Assembly (NCBI GenBank): GCA_902494245.1
Contig: CABUSR010000019.1
Span: 1-41,968 of the forward strand
DNA from: an uncultured Collinsella sp.
GTDB lineage: Bacteria > Actinomycetota > Coriobacteriia > Coriobacteriales > Coriobacteriaceae
Length of the DNA stretch: 41,968 nt
Direction: 5' to 3'
Position numbers and translations under genes: made by a program. The number at the start of each line of letters is the position of its first letter. The stretch's first letter is position 1. Below, piece by piece: positions 1 to 7,875 of this stretch. The notes beneath the pieces were generated by a model, which was not told where the DNA came from, ran no database searches, and was given only the letters and a program-made list of their open reading frames with translations.

Positions 1-118
1 ACTGGAACACGAGCCGGAGGCAGGTAAGATTGAAGGGCCTGACCCCGGAGGAGTTCCGGAATCAGGCCCTCGCGGCCTAGTCGCTATTTAGGGCGTCCAA
101 GATTTGGGGCGCAGTTCA
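1..118 (+). mobile_element. Right end of an IS3-family insertion sequence (partial)
   Basis: The window opens inside an insertion sequence. The transposase C-terminus stops at 78-80. It is followed by a terminal-repeat-like stretch at 93-118 (GTCCAAGATTTGGGGCGCAG, then TTCA), which resembles the right ends of IS3/IS150-group elements, with the typical CA terminus at 117-118. The element lies downstream of the tRNA-Glu gene and interrupts a second copy of that tRNA's 3' flank. The left end is outside the window. Confidence 0.75.
3..80 (+). CDS. IS3-family transposase OrfB, C-terminal 25 residues (partial)
   Basis: Reading frame 3 gives 25 residues ending ...RRQVRLKGLTPEEFRNQALAA before TAG at 78-80. 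The pattern 'L-K-G-L-T/S-P-x-E-F/Y-R' is the characteristic C-terminal tail of IS3-group DDE transposases (OrfB, rve integrase core). Only the tail is present because the window starts inside the gene, so whether the transposase is intact cannot be judged. A terminal inverted repeat follows 12 bases later, which is the expected arrangement. Confidence 0.75.
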   Translation, partial: WNTSRRQVRLKGLTPEEFRNQALAA

Positions 119-122
119 GCGG

Positions 123-164
123 GGGTAACGGGCTTCTTAATTTAAATGGTGCCCCCAGCGGGAT
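123..164 (-). repeat. Partial duplicate of the tRNA-Glu 3' end and terminator arm
   Basis: Bases 123-164 repeat 311-352 with a few changes. They contain the downstream arm of the tRNA terminator and the last bases of the tRNA. The stretch 144-164 is identical to 332-352 (21 bases: CCA end, acceptor arm, start of the T arm). The rest of the tRNA is absent. The IS3 right end abuts this copy. It may be a remnant of a second tRNA-Glu gene or of an old attachment site. A tRNA T-arm-like stretch also lies at 266-284 on the plus strand without the rest of a cloverleaf. Confidence 0.6.
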
Positions 165-291
165 GTCCGCGTGCGGCTGACGCCGCCCGCTTTCGCCGCG
201 TCGCTTCGCTCCTTGCGTGCTGCGCTGGAAAACGCTTCGCGTTTCCTCAGCTCCGCACCCTGTCGGGTTCGAATCCCGGCGCATGGGTAGC

Positions 292-322
292 AAAAAGCCC
301 GCTACCGCGAGGGTAACGGGCT
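292..322 (-). terminator. Terminator of tRNA-Glu
   Basis: On the minus strand an 11-bp imperfect hairpin (arms 296-306 and 312-322) is followed by five T (292-296). It starts about a dozen bases beyond the CCA end of the tRNA, the expected place for a Rho-independent stop. Confidence 0.8.
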
Positions 323-334
323 CTTCAATTCAAA

Positions 335-411
335 TGGTGCCCCCAGCGGGATTCGAACCCGCGATATCCACCTTGAAAGGGTGGCGTCCTTGGCCGCTAG
401 ACGATGGGGAC
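335..411 (-). tRNA. tRNA-Glu (anticodon UUC), CCA encoded
   Basis: Reading the minus strand from 411, the acceptor stem GTCCCCA pairs with TGGGGGC. The anticodon arm is CCACC / CTTTCAA / GGTGG with anticodon TTC, which reads GAA/GAG (Glu). The T arm has the canonical GGTTCGAATCC loop context. The discriminator base is A and CCA is encoded (335-337). A TATACT -10 box lies upstream and a terminator downstream, so this is a stand-alone gene. Confidence 0.95.
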
Positions 412-421
412 AGCGGGAAAG

Positions 422-450
422 AGTATAGCAGACTTTTTTAGCCGTTCACA
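422..450 (-). promoter_or_regulatory. Promoter of tRNA-Glu
   Basis: The minus strand shows TATACT at 427-422, about 10 bases before the mature tRNA 5' end. A weak -35-like TGTGAA (450-445) lies 17 bases upstream. The -10 is near perfect; the -35 is poor. Confidence 0.6.
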
Positions 451-466
451 TATCGTTGGCAAACTG

Positions 467-504
467 AAAAACCACCACAAAGGTGCCTGTCCCCTTTGTG
501 GTGG
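467..504 (-). terminator. Terminator of the murT-gatD operon (CAGG-loop palindrome)
   Basis: A perfect 12-bp stem (472-483 with 493-504) has a 9-base loop that reads GGACAGGCA on the minus strand. It is followed on the minus strand by five T (471-467). It lies just after the murT-gatD stop codon. The loop core CAGG recurs in other hairpins in this window (7816-7844 and 9807-9837), so this may be one member of a dispersed palindromic repeat recruited as a terminator. Confidence 0.75.
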
Positions 505-511
505 CGAGGCG

Positions 512-2689
512 TTAGGGGAGGAGCTTCATCGCGGCGTCGTGGGCGGCGTGCTCGTAGGTGTCGTCGAGGGGTTTGAGCGGCAGCAGGGCTGTGGCCTGCG
601 CATCGCCGCGGCGCTCGAGGGCATGCGCGATCAGCCAGTCGGCGAGTTCGGGGTTTTTGGGCAGCGCCGGCCCGTGCAGGTACGTGCCGATGACGCCCTT
701 GTAGATCAGACCCTCAAGGCCATCGTCGCCGTTGTTGCCGGTGCCCGCGACGACGGACGTTCCGAGCGGCGTTGCCTCCGCGTCGAGCAGGGTGCGACCT
801 CCATGGTTCTCGAATCCCACAAAGGGCTCAGGTGCCAGATCGGTTTTGACGGCTACGTTGCCGATCAGGCGATCGGAGCCACGTACGGTTTCGGCGGCAA
901 TGACGCCCAGGCCCTCGATGCGATTTTCGCCCATATAGTACGAACGGCCGAGCAGCTGATAGCTGCCACAGATGGCAAGCAGCGAGCCGCCATCCTCAAC
1001 ATAGGCCGCGACCTTGTCTTTTTGGGCGAGCAGCTCGTGTGCCACGGCTAGCTGGTCGCGGTCGGAGCCGCCACCCATCATGACGATATCGGCATCGGTC
1101 AAATCAAGCGTTTCGCCCATACGGACCTCGTCCACGCGCACGGGAATGCCACGCCAGGCGCAGCGGCGCTCGAGGGCGATGACGTTGCCGCCGTCGCCGT
1201 AGAGGTTAAGGGCATCGGGATACAGGTAGACGATGCGCAGCGGGCGCGAAAGCTCGACTGGCGCGATACCGACAGGAAGAGCGCTGCCGTCGGCACGGGC
1301 TACGGCGCGCCCAGCAACAGCGTCGGCGGTGGCGCCTTTCAGCCCGTCGAGCTCCTTGACCAGCGGCGGGAAGGCCGTGTAGTTGGCGACGGCGTAGAAG
1401 GTGTCATCGGCGGCCTCGTCTGCCACGGCGCCAATTGCCTGCGCGACGTCCGAGATAATCGCGGCATCGATGCCGGCGTACTTGAGGCGCACCTGCATGT
1501 CGTGCGCGCGCGTGCCTCCGGCAAAGGCGACAAGACCCGGCGTGTCGGCGATGCGCTCAAAGTCGACGTCGTAGATCCACGATACATCGTGGCCGTCGGC
1601 GTCGTTGTCGTTGAGGAAGAAAGCGCAGAGTCTGCCGCCTGCCGTCTTGATGGACTGGATTTGTCGATCGAAGCCTACGGGATTCTTAGCCAGGTTGGCC
1701 TCGATGGTGCGGCCGGCGATATCCCAGCGGCCCATGCGTCCGCCGGCGGGGACGTAGGCGTCGAGCGTGGGCTGCAGGTGCGCCGTATCCACGCCTAACT
1801 CATGTGCGGCAAAGAATGCAGCGGCAACGTTGTAGACCATGTACAGGCCGTTGTAGCGTGTGGCGATGTGTACGGCAGCCGCGTCGGGCGCAGATCCAAA
1901 GACCAGGTCGAAGCCGTAGCCGTCGCAGCCGAGCTTCACGTCCGTCACGCGACGGACAAGCGCAGGGCGGGCCCAGCCGCACGAGGGGCAATGGTATGCG
2001 CCAAGCTGTCCGTACTGCACATAGTCGTACTCCAACGGCGCGTTGCACTGTGAGCAAAAACGTGAGTCGCTAATGCGGTCGGACTCGGTGTTGGTGGCGC
2101 CGTCGATGCCAAAGGCAATACTCGCGTTGGGAACGCGCGCGGCAATCGAGGCACACAACGGGTCGTCGGCGTTGTAGATGAGCGTTGTCGTCGGAGAGAG
2201 CTCCAACGCATGGGCGATGACGTCTTGGGTATGGTCGATCTCGCCATAGCGATCCAGCTGGTCGCGGAACAGGTTGAGCAGCACAAAGTACGTCGGCTTG
2301 AGCTTGGGCAGAACGCGTACGGTGTAGAGCTCGTCACACTCAAAAACGCCCACGCGCTTGCCGCTGCTGGTGTGCTTAAGGCCACTGCGGGCCTCGAGCA
2401 GCGCACCCACCACGCCCGGCTCCATGTTGTTGCCGGCGCGGTTGCATACCACGGTGGCGCCGCTGGCGGCAACGGCGTCGGCGATGAGGTTGGAGGTGGT
2501 GGTCTTGCCATTAGTACCCGTAATCACCACGCTGCGGTCGACAAGGCCAGCGAGGTCGCTCAGCAACTCGGGATCGATCTTCATGGCGATGCGGCCGGGG
2601 AGTACGCCGCCCTGGCGTTTGAGGACAGAGCGCAGTCCCCAGCGAGCGATATCGCTCGAGGTGCAGGCAAGAGATGAGCGGAGATTCAT
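512..2689 (-). CDS. murT-gatD: Fused MurT-GatD lipid II isoglutaminyl synthase
   Basis: This protein amidates the alpha-carboxyl of D-Glu in lipid II stem peptides to D-isoglutamine at the inner membrane. Residues 1-450 are MurT-like: Mur-ligase P-loop GTNGKTT (58-64), the four-Cys zinc ribbon typical of MurT (C212, C215, C234, C237) and the C-terminal domain with the D-x-D...DVSW...DVD region (about 360-378) that supplies the Asp of the shared catalytic triad. Residues 483-725 are a GatD-type class I glutamine amidotransferase with nucleophile C574 in ICGSYQLLG and H672 in YLHG. In Staphylococcus aureus these are two separate subunits; here one reading frame carries both, joined by a linker at about 450-482. 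It is the last gene of a three-gene operon, 45 bases after its neighbour. Confidence 0.92.
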   Translation of the reverse strand: MNLRSSLACTSSDIARWGLRSVLKRQGGVLPGRIAMKIDPELLSDLAGLVDRSVVITGTNGKTTTSNLIADAVAASGATVVCNRAGNNMEPGVVGALLEARSGLKHTSSGKRVGVFECDELYTVRVLPKLKPTYFVLLNLFRDQLDRYGEIDHTQDVIAHALELSPTTTLIYNADDPLCASIAARVPNASIAFGIDGATNTESDRISDSRFCSQCNAPLEYDYVQYGQLGAYHCPSCGWARPALVRRVTDVKLGCDGYGFDLVFGSAPDAAAVHIATRYNGLYMVYNVAAAFFAAHELGVDTAHLQPTLDAYVPAGGRMGRWDIAGRTIEANLAKNPVGFDRQIQSIKTAGGRLCAFFLNDNDADGHDVSWIYDVDFERIADTPGLVAFAGGTRAHDMQVRLKYAGIDAAIISDVAQAIGAVADEAADDTFYAVANYTAFPPLVKELDGLKGATADAVAGRAVARADGSALPVGIAPVELSRPLRIVYLYPDALNLYGDGGNVIALERRCAWRGIPVRVDEVRMGETLDLTDADIVMMGGGSDRDQLAVAHELLAQKDKVAAYVEDGGSLLAICGSYQLLGRSYYMGENRIEGLGVIAAETVRGSDRLIGNVAVKTDLAPEPFVGFENHGGRTLLDAEATPLGTSVVAGTGNNGDDGLEGLIYKGVIGTYLHGPALPKNPELADWLIAHALERRGDAQATALLPLKPLDDTYEHAAHDAAMKLLP

Positions 2690-2734
2690 GAAACCGTTCC
2701 TAACGTAAACGACATGGTCGGGTCGAGTGCGTCA

Positions 2735-3778
2735 CTAAAATCCGTAGCGGCGCGCAAATTCCTGGGCAAGCTGCGATACATCTTCGCAGGCGTTGGCCCA
2801 GGGGGCAAAGTCGGGGGTGTCCGAGATAATGCCGTCGGCTTCCCAAACCGCCTGGTGCGAGAGGTCCCAGGGGTCGCGCGGCTCGGGTCGGCAGGGAAGG
2901 TACGGTGTCTGGTACATGGGATTCAGCAAGAAGAATGCGCCGCCCTCGCAGCGGTTAGCGAACTCACGCAGCGCACGCACCGCCGGACGCATCTTGTTCG
3001 TTTTGAACAAGAGGATGGTGCGGGCGAGCAGGTACCAGGGGGAGTTCTCGAGTGCATCAGCCCCGATCTCTTCCTCGAGCTGGTGAGCCAGGGCAAAAAA
3101 GCCGTCCTGGTCTTCCAGGCGAGCGAGGGCGAGCAACACGGTGCCTGCGGCTCGGGTGGGGTAGCCTTCCGCCTTAAGGACGCGGCGGGCGTAGTTGGCG
3201 GCAGCACGGTAGCGGGCGCTCGCCATGCACAGCTGCGAGATGGCCTCGAGCGTGTGGAGCCACCCGATAAGTGCCGGCTCGTTCACGGTGAGATCTGCCG
3301 CCGTCACGCCGTCCGTCAAAACTTTGTTGGCCCAGTAGTGTGGGGCCTCCATATCGAACCCGGGCACACTTTGCTGCAGGTAATCGGTCGTGGTCGCCTC
3401 GAGCTTCATCAGGTCGCCCAGGCAGGCGTCAACGGGCGTGTCCGCCAAAATGATGGCGAGCAGCTGGGCATCGACGGCCAGCGCATCGACGCGGACAATC
3501 TTGAGCAGCTCATCGCGCATGTCGTCGAACAGACGATTGCGCGTCTGCTCGAACTCCTCGTCGCTGCCCATATCCTCGATGCGATGGAGCTCGTCGAGCA
3601 GGTGGCGATGAACACCGGCGTAGGACAGCAGTGCCTGAGCATGCTCGGTCTGCGCATACTTATGAGGGTTGACGCTCACGTCGTTATGGACAAGCTCGCG
3701 TGCTGCATCGGTGAGTTCGGGGTGCGACGCCAGATAGGTGCGCTCCAGGTAGGCGGGGATGTAGACGCTCGGATCCAT
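2735..3778 (-). CDS. Hypothetical protein, all-helical, TPR-like
   Basis: This is a 347-residue soluble protein with no signal peptide or membrane segment and no function I recognise. The sequence is rich in Ala, Leu and acidic residues and is helix-pair-like throughout (for example the stretch around residues 180-215, SQLCMASARYRAAANYARRV, resembles a TPR unit), so a helical-repeat scaffold is plausible. The start ATG overlaps the upstream stop as TAATG and is preceded by GGAGGAGA, so translation is coupled to the upstream gene, which looks similar in style. A role tied to murT-gatD is only guilt by association. Confidence 0.7.
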   Translation of the reverse strand: MDPSVYIPAYLERTYLASHPELTDAARELVHNDVSVNPHKYAQTEHAQALLSYAGVHRHLLDELHRIEDMGSDEEFEQTRNRLFDDMRDELLKIVRVDALAVDAQLLAIILADTPVDACLGDLMKLEATTTDYLQQSVPGFDMEAPHYWANKVLTDGVTAADLTVNEPALIGWLHTLEAISQLCMASARYRAAANYARRVLKAEGYPTRAAGTVLLALARLEDQDGFFALAHQLEEEIGADALENSPWYLLARTILLFKTNKMRPAVRALREFANRCEGGAFFLLNPMYQTPYLPCRPEPRDPWDLSHQAVWEADGIISDTPDFAPWANACEDVSQLAQEFARRYGF

Positions 3779-4854
3779 TAGAGGTCTCCTCCCTTAAACG
3801 GCAAACCCTGCTCGGCCGCCCGCAGTATGCGCTCATCGATTTGGGAACGCACGATATCGTTGGTAGCGACCCAGGCGGCGAAGCTGGCGTTGTCGGGGGC
3901 GCCCAGGCCCTCCTGCAGTACCGGCGTCGCCTCGGACAGCGCAAGGACGAGCTCGTCGGTGGAGCCCACACCCACGTTGACGCGGGCATAGACGCCATCG
4001 GGAAACTCGGTTTGGAAGTAGAGCGCCTCGGCCGCGTGCGGGCACGAGCGTGCGAGGATGCGCAAATAGTGCTCGGCGCCCTCGTAGTCCAGCTCGCGCC
4101 AGGCAGCGCTCATCAGCGCGATGAGCGTCCATGGGTCCAAGTCGCGCTCCGCGTCCTTGGGACGACGACGCAGCGGCGTGCTGGCGAGATAGGGGACGGA
4201 GTGGGCAGAGCGAAATCGCTTGAGCTCCTCGGCGGGGTATTCGAGCTTTGCCATAGCGAGCATCGCGGTGTGGCGGACACCAGCGGGGTCGTTGGGCGCA
4301 AAGTCCAAGCTGCGATTCGCGGCTTCGAGCGACATGCGGTAGCGTCCGCTAATGAGCGCGCGCGATGCCAAGGCGGCAAGCCAGCGCAGGTAGGGGCGGC
4401 GCATAAGGTCGCCTGCGGCCTCACGCTCGTAGGGGTCCTGCGCCGAGGCGGTCTTGAGCGCCAGATCGTGCTCCACTTCGTCGCACTTGGACACCAGATA
4501 CTGCACGTATTCCTCGTTGGAGCCGGCGGTGAGGGCGGTCAGCATGCGCTGAGCGTCCCAGTTGGTCGGGTCGAGCGCGGCTGCCTCGCGGAGCATGTTC
4601 TCGGCAGCTGCCTCTTCTTGCTCTGCCTGGGTATCGTCAGGGATAAAGGGAATGCGGTAGTCGACAGCCTCGACCACCTTGGCAATGAGGTGCCCGGCGC
4701 GGTCGCGGTCGTGCACGATGAGCGGTGCGGGGTTGCGGGTGAATTGTTCCATCAGACGCTCTACGGCGGCACCGTCGGTGAGCGGGATATTGTCGCGGCG
4801 CAAGGCCTCAAGAACGAGGCGATGGCAATCCTCTTGAATGGGATCGAATGCCAT
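3778..4854 (-). CDS. Hypothetical protein, TPR-like, first gene of the murT-gatD operon
   Basis: This is a 358-residue soluble protein starting MAFDPIQEDC. I chose this ATG over one ten codons upstream because AAGGAGG lies directly before it. Residues around 90-125 (AAAENMLREAAALDPTNWDA) and 185-205 (MSLEAANRSLDFAPNDPAGV) look like tetratricopeptide units, including the 'aldPtn/faPnd' end of a TPR helix pair. No enzyme motif is visible. The stop codon overlaps the next start (TAATG). Co-transcription with a second TPR-like protein and the lipid II amidase suggests an adaptor role, but nothing in the sequence proves it. Confidence 0.7.
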   Translation of the reverse strand: MAFDPIQEDCHRLVLEALRRDNIPLTDGAAVERLMEQFTRNPAPLIVHDRDRAGHLIAKVVEAVDYRIPFIPDDTQAEQEEAAAENMLREAAALDPTNWDAQRMLTALTAGSNEEYVQYLVSKCDEVEHDLALKTASAQDPYEREAAGDLMRRPYLRWLAALASRALISGRYRMSLEAANRSLDFAPNDPAGVRHTAMLAMAKLEYPAEELKRFRSAHSVPYLASTPLRRRPKDAERDLDPWTLIALMSAAWRELDYEGAEHYLRILARSCPHAAEALYFQTEFPDGVYARVNVGVGSTDELVLALSEATPVLQEGLGAPDNASFAAWVATNDIVRSQIDERILRAAEQGLPFKGGDL

Positions 4855-5354
4855 GGGGCCTCCTTTGCTGCGGTTGGGGTTCAAATGTTTCTATATAAGG
4901 TTCTAGTTTACCCGCATGTGGCACACCGGGGGTGCCGCACTTGGACTTGCACCTTTGCACCACGAAGACGGATGTCGCACAAATGTCGGCACCTTGGACG
5001 ACCGAGTGGTATCACGGTGCCGCAAACGGTCGATTTTTGGCGGCGAACGGTGCATATTTTGGAGGGGCATGGTCCTGCCCGGGATATGTAGTCAACCTTG
5101 ATAAAACGTTTGCCCAGCTTGGGAGTATGGATGCCGCACAAGGGTCTTCAGGGATAGAAAAAACGTTTCATCATTGGCGGCTTTAGGTGAATAACTGACC
5201 AACCAGAACGGTAAAATAGTGTTTGTCTGAGCGTTGAGACGTTTAGACATCGCGCATTGTCATCGCCGGCAACGCGCAAACCGGTCCTAACGGAGCCAAT
5301 TGGGTGCTCCGTTATATACGCAAGTCTAAGAGGGGCTTGTTTAGGAGGCACAGT
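4855..5354. other. Divergent intergenic region (500 bp)
   Basis: This region lies between the minus-strand operon and the alcohol dehydrogenase. It contains two copies of the palindrome AAACGTTT at 5104-5111 and 5161-5168, which could be operator half-sites, and an 8-bp hairpin AACGGAGC...GCTCCGTT (5289-5296 with 5306-5313) in the leader of the dehydrogenase. No convincing ORF or known riboswitch is seen. An AT-rich -10-like TATATA for the minus operon lies near 4893-4898. Confidence 0.5.
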
Positions 5355-6578
5355 ATGGGACGTTTTACCAATCCTCGCGATCTGTACTTTGGTGAGGGCG
5401 CTCGCCACGAGGTGAAGAACCTCAAGGGTAAGAAGGCCATCATCGTTTCTGGCGGCAGCTCTATGCGCCGCGGCGGGTTCCTGCAGGACGTTGAGGCCGA
5501 CCTCAAAGAGGCCGGCATGGAGGTCAAGCTGTTCGAGGGCGTCGAGTCCGATCCCTCCATCGAGACCGTCATGAAGGGCGCAGCCGCTATGCGCGACTTC
5601 GAGCCCGACTGGATTGTTGCTATCGGCGGCGGTTCGCCCATCGATGCCGCTAAGGCCATGTGGGTCTTCTACGAGTATCCCGAGGAGTCCTTCGACAACA
5701 TTATCCAGCCGTTCAGCTTCCCCGAGCTGCGTCAGAAGGCTCACTTCTGCGCCATTTCCTCTACCTCCGGCACTGCTACCGAGGTCACCGCATTCTCCGT
5801 CATCACGGATTACGAAAAGGGCATCAAGTACCCGCTGGCCGACTTCAACATCACCCCTGATGTCGCCATCGTCGACCCCGAGCTCACCTACACCATGCCC
5901 GCCAAGCTGTGCGCTCACACCGGCATGGATGCTCTGACCCACTGCATGGAGGCCTACGTTTCCACCTGCGCCTCTATGTTCACCGACGCCAACGCTCTGC
6001 ACGGCATCCGCGAGATCGTCGAGTGGCTGCCCAAGTCCTATGCTGGCGACCATGAGGCCCGTCAGCACATGCACGAGGCTCAGTGCATCGCCGGTATCGC
6101 CTTCTCCTCGGGCCTGCTCGGCATCGTTCACTCCATGGCTCACAAGACCGGTGCTGCCTTCGAGAACGGCCACATCATCCACGGTGCCGCTAACGCCATG
6201 TACCTGGGCAAGGTCATCCAGTGGAACTCCAAGGATCCCCGTGCTGCCGAGCGTTACGCTTACGTGGCCAAGGAGATCCTGCACCTTCCCGGCGAGACCA
6301 ACGAGGAGCTCATCGCTGCGCTCGTCCAGAAGATCCGCGACCTCAACGACCAGCTCAACATTCCGCAGTCCATCAAGGATTACGCGAATGGTGGCGTGAA
6401 GGTCGACGCCGAGAACCCGCAGATGGTTTCCGAGGAGGAGTTCCTCGCCAAGCTGCCCGAGATTGCCGCGAACGCCGAGCAGGACGCCTGCACGCCCGAG
6501 AACCCGCGTGAGACCAAGGCTGCCGACTTCGAGAAGATCCTCAAGGCCTGCTACTACGACACCGACATCGATTTCTAA
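5355..6578 (+). CDS. Iron-containing alcohol dehydrogenase
   Basis: This is a 407-residue NAD(P)-dependent group III alcohol dehydrogenase. The cofactor motif GGGSPIDAAKA is at 91-101, the STSGTATEV motif at 136-144, and the metal-binding region HTGMDALTH (188-196) is followed by IVHSMAH...HIIHG (257-277), which supply the Asp and His ligands. The ATG at 5355 is preceded by TAGGAGG. Closest in style to butanol/1,3-propanediol dehydrogenases that reduce aldehydes during fermentation; the substrate is not determinable here. A strong terminator follows at 6601, so it is probably monocistronic. Compared with FucO-type enzymes there are about three extra residues before the final His-Gly. Confidence 0.88.
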   Translation: MGRFTNPRDLYFGEGARHEVKNLKGKKAIIVSGGSSMRRGGFLQDVEADLKEAGMEVKLFEGVESDPSIETVMKGAAAMRDFEPDWIVAIGGGSPIDAAKAMWVFYEYPEESFDNIIQPFSFPELRQKAHFCAISSTSGTATEVTAFSVITDYEKGIKYPLADFNITPDVAIVDPELTYTMPAKLCAHTGMDALTHCMEAYVSTCASMFTDANALHGIREIVEWLPKSYAGDHEARQHMHEAQCIAGIAFSSGLLGIVHSMAHKTGAAFENGHIIHGAANAMYLGKVIQWNSKDPRAAERYAYVAKEILHLPGETNEELIAALVQKIRDLNDQLNIPQSIKDYANGGVKVDAENPQMVSEEEFLAKLPEIAANAEQDACTPENPRETKAADFEKILKACYYDTDIDF

Positions 6579-6600
6579 TCGACTCTTGTTATCGTAACGA

Positions 6601-6640
6601 GGGGCTCCGCACGTATCTGTACGGAGCCCCTTTCTTTTTT
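6601..6640 (+). terminator. Terminator after the iron alcohol dehydrogenase
   Basis: A stem GGGGCTCCG (6601-6609) with CGGAGCCCC (6622-6630) and extra pairing toward the loop is followed by TTTCTTTTTT. It is a canonical Rho-independent terminator. Confidence 0.92.
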
Positions 6641-6661
6641 CTTTTAGAGAATGGGATAGTT

Positions 6662-7762
6662 ATGGCTGCAATTTTCAATAGCCCCAGCAAGTACATCCAG
6701 GGTCCGGACGAGCTGGCCAAGCTCGGCTCCTATGTCGAGCCGCTCGGCGCTAAGGCCCTCGTCATCGTGACGCCTTCGGGCAAGAAGCGCGTCGGTGCCA
6801 AGATCGAGGGCGGCTTTGCCGAGGCTAAGGCCGAGCTGCTGTTTGAGGATTTTAACGGCGAGTGCTCCAAGGGCGAGGTCGATCGCCTGGTTGCGCTCGC
6901 TCGCGACAACGGTTGCGATATCGTCGTCGGCGTCGGTGGCGGCAAGATCCTCGACACCGCGAAGGCCGTCGCCTACTACCTGGAGTCCCCGGTTATCATT
7001 TGCCCCACCATTGCTTCGACCGATGCCCCGTGTTCGGCGCTTTCGGTGCTTTATACCGATGACGGCCAGTTCGACAAGTACCTCTTCCTTAAGGCAAACC
7101 CCAATATTGTCCTTATGGATACGACGGTTATCGCGGCGAGCCCGGTGCGCCTGACGGTTTCCGGCATGGGCGATGCGCTCGCAACCTATTTCGAGGCCCA
7201 GGCAACGCACGATGCCGACGGCGGCACCTGCGCTGGCGGCAAGGGCGGCATGGCCGGTCTGGCGCTTGCCAAGCTCTGCTACGAGACGCTTATGGCCGAT
7301 GGCGTTAAGGCCAAGGTCGCGCTGGAGAAGGGTGCGCTCACGCCTGCCGTCGAGCATATCATCGAGGCAAACACGCTGCTCTCCGGCATCGGCTTTGAGA
7401 GCTCGGGCCTTGCTGCTGCTCATGCCATCCACAATGGCCTGACGATGCTGCCCGAGTGCCACGGCATGTATCACGGCGAGAAGGTCGCCTTTGGCACTAT
7501 CGTCCAGCTGGTACTCGAGGATGCTCCGACTGAGAAACTCGAGGAAGTCTTGGGCTTCTGCATTGAGCTGGGCCTGCCGGTCACGATGAAGGAACTTGGC
7601 GTTGCCGAGCTTACGCGCGAGCAGGCCATGATTGTTGCCGAGGCCGCCTGCGCACCCGATGACACCATGTGCAACATGCCGTTTGAGGTGACGCCCGAGA
7701 TGGTTGCAAACGCCATTCTGGGTGCCGACGCACTGGGTCACTACTATCTCATGGATGAGTAA
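6662..7762 (+). CDS. gldA: Glycerol dehydrogenase
   Basis: This 366-residue enzyme belongs to the GldA branch of the iron/zinc dehydrogenases and converts glycerol to dihydroxyacetone with NAD+. Visible family marks are the cofactor motif GVGGGKILDTAKA (about 95-107), the TIASTDAPCSALSV stretch (about 118-131), and metal ligands in SGMGDALATYFEA (Asp), SGLAAAHAIHNGL (His) and ECHGMYHGEKVAFG (His). The length matches the family. The Shine-Dalgarno is weak. A terminator follows at 7777. Together with the upstream alcohol dehydrogenase and the decayed paralogue downstream it forms a polyol/alcohol redox cluster. Confidence 0.9.
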   Translation: MAAIFNSPSKYIQGPDELAKLGSYVEPLGAKALVIVTPSGKKRVGAKIEGGFAEAKAELLFEDFNGECSKGEVDRLVALARDNGCDIVVGVGGGKILDTAKAVAYYLESPVIICPTIASTDAPCSALSVLYTDDGQFDKYLFLKANPNIVLMDTTVIAASPVRLTVSGMGDALATYFEAQATHDADGGTCAGGKGGMAGLALAKLCYETLMADGVKAKVALEKGALTPAVEHIIEANTLLSGIGFESSGLAAAHAIHNGLTMLPECHGMYHGEKVAFGTIVQLVLEDAPTEKLEEVLGFCIELGLPVTMKELGVAELTREQAMIVAEAACAPDDTMCNMPFEVTPEMVANAILGADALGHYYLMDE

Positions 7763-7776
7763 ATCAAGCTAAGGAA

Positions 7777-7810
7777 GGGGCAAAGCCAACAGATGGCTTT
7801 GCCCCTTTTT
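7777..7810 (+). terminator. Terminator after gldA
   Basis: An 11-bp perfect stem GGGGCAAAGCC (7777-7787) / GGCTTTGCCCC (7795-7805) has a 7-base loop and five T (7806-7810). Confidence 0.93.
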
Positions 7811-7815
7811 GCTAT

Positions 7816-7844
7816 GGTGCAAAGGGGTCAGGTTACTTTGCACC
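7816..7844. repeat. Short palindrome with CAGG loop
   Basis: GGTGCAAAG (7816-7824) pairs with CTTTGCACC (7836-7844) around the loop GGGTCAGGTTA. The loop resembles those at 484-492 (minus strand) and 9817-9827, so these may belong to one family of dispersed palindromes. No T-run follows, so it is not a terminator. Confidence 0.55.
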
Positions 7845-7875
7845 AATCGTTGTTTGATGAAGGGCGGATTCTCGT

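Noticed and set aside
262..290. Second tRNA on the plus strand (TTCGAAT T-arm-like)
   Set aside because: Only a T-arm-like stretch exists; no acceptor, anticodon arm or CCA can be built.
404..1051. Open frame on the plus strand of 215 codons
   Set aside because: It is antisense to murT-gatD, which has clear motifs in its own frame; the translation shows no family features.
5148..6284. Long minus-strand frame over the alcohol dehydrogenase
   Set aside because: It is a shadow of the GC-rich coding strand; the plus-strand frame carries all dehydrogenase motifs.
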